Shown piece after piece: positions 58,951 to 64,000 of a stretch of 64,000 nucleotides of DNA. The stretch spans positions 2,852,001 to 2,916,000 of the forward strand of contig NZ_CP108006.1 of the NCBI RefSeq assembly GCF_036127095.1, in the 5' to 3' direction. Numbering within the stretch: the first letter of the stretch is position 1; each line of letters opens with the position of its first letter. Under the pieces are notes generated by a model. It saw only the letters and a list, made by a program, of their open reading frames with translations, made no database searches and was not told the origin of the DNA. The position numbers and the translations under genes were made by a program. This DNA comes from Streptomyces sp. NBC_00335. GTDB lineage: Bacteria > Actinomycetota > Actinomycetes > Streptomycetales > Streptomycetaceae.

Positions 58951-59691
58951 CTAGAAGAGCAGCAGGAGCGACACCAGGAGGGCCGCCGAGCAGACGAGCT
59001 CGACGGCTCCGACCAGCGGCACCCTGAGCCCCCGCCCGGGGAGGGCGATCGCGCGGGCCAGGTAGGCCGCGAAGGGCAGGGCCAGCCAGGGGGAGAGGCA
59101 GGCCGCCAGGGCGGTGGCCGCCGCGTGGTAGGTCACCGAACCGCGGTAGTACGTACGGGAGCTCCGCTCCCTGATCATCGTCTTGACGTACGGGACCGTG
59201 CCCGCGAAGTACAGCAGGCAGGCGGCGGCCGGCGCCCAGGGCGTCCCTCCCCCGCCCAGCCGCACCGCCACCAGCAGCATCCCGCACGCCGGGACCACCG
59301 CGACCAGGCCGTTGGCCAGGGCCCGCTCGCGGTTGTGCAGCGCGAACCGGCAGTTCACGGCCACGAAGGGCGCCGCCGCCGCGCCCGCGAGCAGCAGCCA
59401 GGGGTGGAGCACCGCGAGTGGGATCCCCGCCAGGGCGGTCGCCGCACCGAGGACGAGTGCCGGGCGGACGTGCCGCCGCGCCACCTGCGGGCGCCGGGCC
59501 GCGACCCTGCGCAGGCGCAGCCACTGCTGGGCGTGGAAGACCGCCGCGTAGCCGAGGAGCCAGGCCGCCAGGAGCAGGGCGTGCTGCCATCCGGGCCGCG
59601 GCGAGAGGAACGTGCCCGCGAGGAAGGGCACCGTGAGCATCGCCCACGCCCCGTGCTGGTCCGGGATCCAGGAGGCCTTCTTCGGCGGCAC
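58951..59691 (-). CDS. YwiC-like integral membrane protein
   Basis: 246 residues, about eight hydrophobic segments. The YwiC signature is at the N-terminus: KKASWIPDQHGAWAML with W-x-P-x-x-H-G-A-W, then RFALHNRERALANGL and YYRGSVTYHAAA. The B. subtilis namesake lies in the narK-fnr-narGHJI region, and here it is divergent from narG with 229 bp between, so a link to nitrate respiration is likely. GTG 59691 chosen since it precedes the conserved block. Function unknown. Confidence 0.85.
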   Translation of the reverse strand: MPPKKASWIPDQHGAWAMLTVPFLAGTFLSPRPGWQHALLLAAWLLGYAAVFHAQQWLRLRRVAARRPQVARRHVRPALVLGAATALAGIPLAVLHPWLLLAGAAAAPFVAVNCRFALHNRERALANGLVAVVPACGMLLVAVRLGGGGTPWAPAAACLLYFAGTVPYVKTMIRERSSRTYYRGSVTYHAAATALAACLSPWLALPFAAYLARAIALPGRGLRVPLVGAVELVCSAALLVSLLLLF

Positions 59692-59812
59692 GCTCCCCAG
59701 CCTTCCGCTAATTGGTATTCGGGCGCGTAATTTTCCGGCCGCGCACCGGAGTTGGACCTTTCCAGCGTGGCATCCACTCGGCCTGTGAAATACCGGAATT
59801 AGGTCACGCCCG

Positions 59813-59832
59813 TACGGGACCTTTGTCATCGG
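59813..59832. promoter_or_regulatory. Possible DevR/OsdR-like box upstream of narG
   Basis: TACGGGACCTTTGTCATCGG resembles the mycobacterial dormancy box TTSGGGACTWWAGTCCCSAA: the left half CGGGAC and the central GTC fit, the right arm does not. Lies 88 bp before the narG start. Single site, imperfect. Confidence 0.25.
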
Positions 59833-59920
59833 ATTCGCCTCCGCGCCGGGCGTAGCGTCGTGTCTGGGTCATCTTGCCCGGACCCCACGCACGCCTTTTA
59901 TTCCGGCCTGGAGGGTCGCC

Positions 59921-62900
59921 TTGCACGAGCGCCACGTACGCGACGGACGCGGACACCAGGACGCCGCCGAATCTCTGATCAAGGCCGGCAGCTTCTTCAG
60001 GACCGCCGAGGTCTCCGACGACCTGCGGACCGTCCACCACACCGGCGGCCGCGCCGCGGAGGCCTTCTACCGCGACCGGTGGAGCCACGACAAGGTCGTC
60101 TACTCCACCCACGGCGTGAACTGCACGGGCTCCTGCCGGTGGAAGGTCTACGTCAAGGACGGGATCATCACCTGGGAGACCCAGTCCACCGACTACCCCT
60201 CCGTGGGGCCGGACAGCCCCGAGTACGAGCCCCGCGGCTGCCCGCGCGGCGCCTCGTTCTCCTGGTACTCCTACTCCCCCACCCGGGTGCGCTACCCATA
60301 CGTGCGCGGCGCCCTGCTGGAGATGTACCGCGAGGCCAAGGCGCGCCTCGGCGACCCGGTCGAGGCCTGGGCCGACATCCAGGCCGACCCGGTGCGCCGG
60401 CGTACGTACCAGCAGGCGCGCGGCAAGGGCGGGCTGGTCCGGGCGACGTGGGAGGAGGCGACGGAGATCGTCGCCGCCGCGCACGTGCACACGATCAAGG
60501 AGCACGGTCCGGACCGGGTCGCGGGCTTCTCGCCGATCCCGGCGATGTCGATGGCCTCGCACGCGGCCGGCGCCCGCTTCCACTCGCTCATCGGTGCGCC
60601 GATGCTGTCCTTCTACGACTGGTACGCCGACCTCCCGGTCGCCTCCCCGCAGGTGTTCGGGGACCAGACGGACGTCCCGGAGTCGGGCGACTGGTGGGAC
60701 GCCGCGTACCTGATGATGTGGGGCTCGAACGTCCCCGTCACCCGTACCCCGGACGCCCACTGGATGGCCGAGGCCCGCTATCGCGGCCAGAAGGTCGTCA
60801 CCGTTTCCCCGGATTACGCGGACAACACCAAATTCGCCGACGAATGGATGCACCCGCACCCCGGTACGGACGGCGCGCTGGCCCTCGCGATGGGCCATGT
60901 CATCCTCAAGGAATTCTTCGTCGACAAGCAGACCCCCTTCTTCACGGATTACGTCCGCCAGTACACGGACCTGCCCTTCCTGGTCTCCCTCACCGAAACC
61001 GAACAGGGCCTGGTTCCGGGCAAATTCGTCACCGCCGCCGATCTCGGCCACGACACCGAGAACGCGCAGTGGAAGACGGTCCTGATCGACGACGTCACCG
61101 GCGAGCCCGTCGTCCCGAACGGCACCCTCGGTCACCGCTGGGGCAAGAACGAGAAGCCCGAGTGGAATCTCGAACTCGGCGACACCGTCCCGCGCCTGAC
61201 CCTCCACGACGCCGCCGGCGAGAGCGCGGAGATCACCCTCCCCCGCTTCGAGGACGACGAGCAGGGCGTGGACCAGGACGGGAAGCCGCGCGGCACGATC
61301 CGCCGCGGCGTGCCCGTACGGCGCCTGGCGACCGCCGGCGGGGAGCGGCTGGTCACCACCGTCTTCGACCTGATGCTCGCCCAGTACGGGGTCGGCCGCG
61401 AGGGCCTGCCCGGCGTGTGGCCCACCGGCTACGAGGACGCGAGCGCCCCGGGCACCCCCGGCTGGCAGGAGTCGCTGACTTCGGTCCCGGCGGCCCAGGC
61501 GGCGCGCGTGGCACGGGAGTTCGCGCAGACGGCGGAGGACTCCAAGGGCCGCTGCATGATCCTGATGGGCGCGGGCACCAACCACTGGTTCCACTCCGAG
61601 ACCATCTACCGTTCCTTCCTCGCGCTGCTCACCCTCACCGGCTGCCAGGGCCGCAACGGCGGCGGCTGGGGCCACTACGTCGGCCAGGAGAAGTGCCGCC
61701 CGGTCACCGGCTGGGCCACGCTGGCCGCCGCCTCCGACTGGTCGCGCCCGCCGCGCCAGATGATCGGCGCGGCCTGGTTCTACCTGCACACCGACCAGTG
61801 GCGCTACGACACCCTGCCGGCCCAGGCGCTCGCCTCCCCGCTCGCTTCCGGTGCCTTCGAGGGCATGACGGGCTCGGACTGCCTGGCGGCGAGCACCCGG
61901 ATGGGCTGGATGCCCTCGTACCCGACCTTCGACCGCAACTCGCTGGAGCTGGGCGAGGCCGAAGACCCGATCGCGGAGACGGTTCGCCAGCTCAAGAGCG
62001 GCGAGCTCGGCTTCGCCGGCGAGGACCCGGACGCCCCGGGGAACTGGCCGCGCGTGCTCAACGTGTGGCGGGCCAACCTGCTGGGCTCCAGCTCCAAGGG
62101 CAACGAGTACTTCCTCAAGCACCTCCTGGGCACCCACTCCAACCTGCCCGAGGACGGGCCGCGCTGCACGCCGAAGGACGTCACGTACCGGGAGGAGGAC
62201 GTGGAGGGCAAGCTCGACCTGCTCATGTCCATGGACTTCCGGATGACGTCCACGACGCTGCTCTCCGACGTGGTGTTCCCGGCGGCCACCTGGTACGAGA
62301 AGCACGACCTGTCCTCCACGGACATGCACCCCTTCCTGCACGCCTTCACCCCGGCCGTGGACCCGCCCTGGCAGGCCAGGTCGGACTACGACGCCTTCAA
62401 GGGCCTGGCCGAGCGCTTCGGCGAGCTCGCCAAGACCCACCTGGGCGTGCGCAAGGACCTGGTCGCCACCGCCCTGCAGCACGACACCCCGGGCGGCGAG
62501 ATGGCCCAGCCGGGCGGGGTCGCGCTGGACTGGTCGAAGGGCGAGTGCGAGCCCGTACCGGGCCGGACCATGTACAACCTGGCGGTCGTGGAGCGGGACT
62601 ACGGGGCGGTCGGCGAGAAGTTCGCCGCACTCGGCCCGCTCGTCGACAAGCTGGGCGTGACCACCAAGGCGGTCACCTTCGACGTGGCCGAGGAGATCGC
62701 CTACCTCGGCGCGAAGAACGGCACGGTCCGCGGCGGCGTCGCCGACGGCCGCCCGCGCCTGGAGACCGCCCAGCAGGCCTGCGAGGCGATCCTCTCCCTG
62801 TCCGGCACCAGCAACGGCCGCCTCGCCACGCAGGGGTTCGAGACCCTGGAGAAGAAGGTCGGCACCCCGATGGCCCACCTGGCCTCCGAGGCCGAGGGCA

Positions 62901-63634
62901 AGCGGATCACCTTCGCCGACACGCAGGCCCGCCCGGTCCCGGTGATCACCTCGCCGGAGTGGTCGGGCTCCGAGTCCGGCGGGCGCCGGTACACGGCCTT
63001 CACGATCAACACCGAGCACCTCAAGCCCTGGCACACCCTCACCGGCCGCCAGCACTTCTTCATCGACCACGACTGGCTGCACGAGGTCGGGGAGTCCCTC
63101 CCCGTCTACAAGCCGCCGCTGAACATGCACACCCTGTACGGGGAGCCCGAGCTCGGCACGGTCGACGAGAAGGCCAAGTCGGTGGCCGTCCGGTACCTGA
63201 CCCCGCACAACAAGTGGGCGATCCACAGCCAGTACCAGGACAACCTCTACATGATGACCCTGGGCCGCGGCGGCCAGACGGTGTGGATGTCCCCGCAGGA
63301 CGCCGACGCGATCGGGGTCGCGGACAACGACTGGATCGAGGCGGTCAACCGCAACGGCGTGATCACCGCCCGCGCGATCGTCTCCCACAAGATGCCGCCC
63401 GGCACGGTCTACATGAACCACGCGCAGGAGCGCACGGTCGGCGTCCCCAAGACGGAGAAGACCGGCCGCCGCGGCGGCATCCACAACTCGCTGACCCGGG
63501 TGATGCTCAAGCCCACCCACCTCATCGGCGGTTACGCCCAGCTGACCTGGGCCTTCAACTACCTCGGCCCGACCGGCAACCAGCGCGACGAGGTGACGGT
63601 CATCCGCCGCCGCGACCAGAAGGTGGAGTTCTAA
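59921..63634 (+). CDS. narG: Respiratory nitrate reductase alpha subunit
   Basis: Molybdo-bis-MGD catalytic subunit of the membrane-bound NarGHI complex reducing nitrate to nitrite. 1237 residues, full length. N-terminal FS0 cluster ligands HGVNCTGSCRW plus a later Cys in GCPRGASFSW; molybdenum-ligand Asp in SFYDWYADLP (about 234); GHYVGQEKCRPVTGW. No twin-arginine motif, as for the cytosol-facing type. TTG start, with GGAGGG 5 nt upstream. The stop overlaps the narH ATG (TAATG). Confidence 0.96.
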   Translation: MHERHVRDGRGHQDAAESLIKAGSFFRTAEVSDDLRTVHHTGGRAAEAFYRDRWSHDKVVYSTHGVNCTGSCRWKVYVKDGIITWETQSTDYPSVGPDSPEYEPRGCPRGASFSWYSYSPTRVRYPYVRGALLEMYREAKARLGDPVEAWADIQADPVRRRTYQQARGKGGLVRATWEEATEIVAAAHVHTIKEHGPDRVAGFSPIPAMSMASHAAGARFHSLIGAPMLSFYDWYADLPVASPQVFGDQTDVPESGDWWDAAYLMMWGSNVPVTRTPDAHWMAEARYRGQKVVTVSPDYADNTKFADEWMHPHPGTDGALALAMGHVILKEFFVDKQTPFFTDYVRQYTDLPFLVSLTETEQGLVPGKFVTAADLGHDTENAQWKTVLIDDVTGEPVVPNGTLGHRWGKNEKPEWNLELGDTVPRLTLHDAAGESAEITLPRFEDDEQGVDQDGKPRGTIRRGVPVRRLATAGGERLVTTVFDLMLAQYGVGREGLPGVWPTGYEDASAPGTPGWQESLTSVPAAQAARVAREFAQTAEDSKGRCMILMGAGTNHWFHSETIYRSFLALLTLTGCQGRNGGGWGHYVGQEKCRPVTGWATLAAASDWSRPPRQMIGAAWFYLHTDQWRYDTLPAQALASPLASGAFEGMTGSDCLAASTRMGWMPSYPTFDRNSLELGEAEDPIAETVRQLKSGELGFAGEDPDAPGNWPRVLNVWRANLLGSSSKGNEYFLKHLLGTHSNLPEDGPRCTPKDVTYREEDVEGKLDLLMSMDFRMTSTTLLSDVVFPAATWYEKHDLSSTDMHPFLHAFTPAVDPPWQARSDYDAFKGLAERFGELAKTHLGVRKDLVATALQHDTPGGEMAQPGGVALDWSKGECEPVPGRTMYNLAVVERDYGAVGEKFAALGPLVDKLGVTTKAVTFDVAEEIAYLGAKNGTVRGGVADGRPRLETAQQACEAILSLSGTSNGRLATQGFETLEKKVGTPMAHLASEAEGKRITFADTQARPVPVITSPEWSGSESGGRRYTAFTINTEHLKPWHTLTGRQHFFIDHDWLHEVGESLPVYKPPLNMHTLYGEPELGTVDEKAKSVAVRYLTPHNKWAIHSQYQDNLYMMTLGRGGQTVWMSPQDADAIGVADNDWIEAVNRNGVITARAIVSHKMPPGTVYMNHAQERTVGVPKTEKTGRRGGIHNSLTRVMLKPTHLIGGYAQLTWAFNYLGPTGNQRDEVTVIRRRDQKVEF

Positions 63635-64000
63635 TGGTGCCCCGTCGCGAAGCGACTATCGGACGCGTCATGGCCCAAGTAGCCATGGTCATGAACCTCG
63701 ACAAGTGCATCGGCTGCCACACCTGCTCGGTCACCTGCAAGCAGGCGTGGACCAACCGGCAGGGCACCGAGTACGTCTGGTTCAACAACGTCGAAACCCT
63801 CCCCGGCCAGGGTTACCCGCGCCGCTGGGAGGACCAGGAGAAGTGGAAGGGCGGCTGGGAGCGCACCCGCTCCGGCAAGCTCCGCCTCAAGGCGGGCGGC
63901 CGCCTCGCCAAGCTGGGCAAGATCTTCGCGAATCCGGACCTGCCGGAGATCGACGACTACTACCAGCCCTGGACCTACGAGTACAAGAACCTCACCGAGG
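63634..64000 (+). CDS. narH: Respiratory nitrate reductase beta subunit, N-terminal part
   Basis: Electron-transfer subunit with four iron-sulfur clusters; only 122 codons are in the window. First cluster motif C25-I-G-C28-H-T-C31-S-V-T-C35-K is intact, followed by EYVWFNNVETLPGQGYPR as in NarH. ATG 63634 overlaps the narG stop and has AAGGTGGAG upstream; ATG 63670 (MAQVAMVMN) matches the usual NarH start and is in frame. narJ and narI should follow outside the window. Confidence 0.95.
   Translation, partial: MVPRREATIGRVMAQVAMVMNLDKCIGCHTCSVTCKQAWTNRQGTEYVWFNNVETLPGQGYPRRWEDQEKWKGGWERTRSGKLRLKAGGRLAKLGKIFANPDLPEIDDYYQPWTYEYKNLTE

Noticed and set aside
59790..59820. SigR-like GGAAT upstream of narG
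   Set aside because: The triplet 18 nt downstream is GAC, not GTT.
59804..63520. 1238-codon minus-strand frame opposite narG
   Set aside because: Mirror frame of narG with Val/Gly/Arg-rich composition and no domain; narG is unambiguous.

Overview
High-GC actinobacterial chromosome, almost certainly Streptomyces. The main reasons are the sigR-rsrA thiol-stress pair with near-canonical RsrA cysteine spacing, a wblC/whiB7-type Wbl regulator with an AT-hook, hisN, PPA1309- and UPF0182-family genes, frequent GTG/TTG starts, apparent leaderless promoters, and GC-rich stem-loop terminators between converging genes. It reads as core chromosome. I see no insertion sequence, prophage, CRISPR array or biosynthetic cluster. 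The left edge cuts nrdA and the right edge cuts narH.

Layout. 1-2.9 kb: the end of class Ia ribonucleotide reductase (nrdA, nrdB) and a GlxA-type AraC regulator. 2.9-7.7 kb (minus): a probable operon of an HD-GYP membrane protein, a degenerate HD partner overlapping it by 4 bp, a TPR protein and peptide deformylase. 7.9-9.1 kb: rsrA and sigR, with a textbook SigR promoter and the start for a 55-residue-longer sigma form. 9.1-18.8 kb: hydrolase, SRAP/YedK-type DNA-protein crosslink protein, M50 peptidase, aroA, rsgA, Gdx-type SMR exporter, TetR, hisN, CBS protein, and a catalase divergent from a PerR-like Fur regulator. 18.9-21.2 kb: two identical initiator tRNAs flanking a Sel1-repeat protein. 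21.2-31 kb: UPF0182 membrane protein, PPA1309 protein, PDZ-Lon protease, a small membrane protein, moaE (with a duplicated 3' end), an SDR, a zinc-metalloprotease-like protein and a NUDIX hydrolase. 30.6-37.5 kb: three AIM24 proteins (one fused to TerD), a YgjP-type metallopeptidase, an orphan E1-like protein carrying a TTA codon, and an AarF/UbiB kinase.

37.5-54.4 kb is a DNA-repair and antibiotic-stress block: wblC with a long attenuated leader, uvrD2, mycoredoxin (with its own SigR promoter), an aldo/keto reductase, nudC, an M20 peptidase, adnB, adnA and an alkyltransferase-like protein. From memory, the order UPF0182, PDZ protease, DUF2342, AarF, whiB7, uvrD2, mrx1, nudC, adnB, adnA, ATL matches Mycobacterium tuberculosis Rv3193c-Rv3204, so this looks like an ancient actinobacterial neighbourhood. 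54.6-64 kb: a flippase-like membrane protein with a kinase-like segment, an acyltransferase-3 protein, a YwiC-like protein, and the start of a narGH nitrate reductase operon.

Functional themes are thiol/oxidative stress (SigR/RsrA, mycoredoxin, catalase/Fur, nrd), double-strand-break repair (AdnAB, UvrD2), ribosome-antibiotic response (WblC) and anaerobic respiration (NarGH). The most distinctive sequence signals are the wblC promoter/uORF/attenuator leader, in-frame tandem repeats in both AdnA and AdnB, the orphan RRE/E1-like gene with a TTA codon, the TerD-AIM24 fusion next to two AIM24 paralogues, and the 76-bp duplication of the moaE 3' end.
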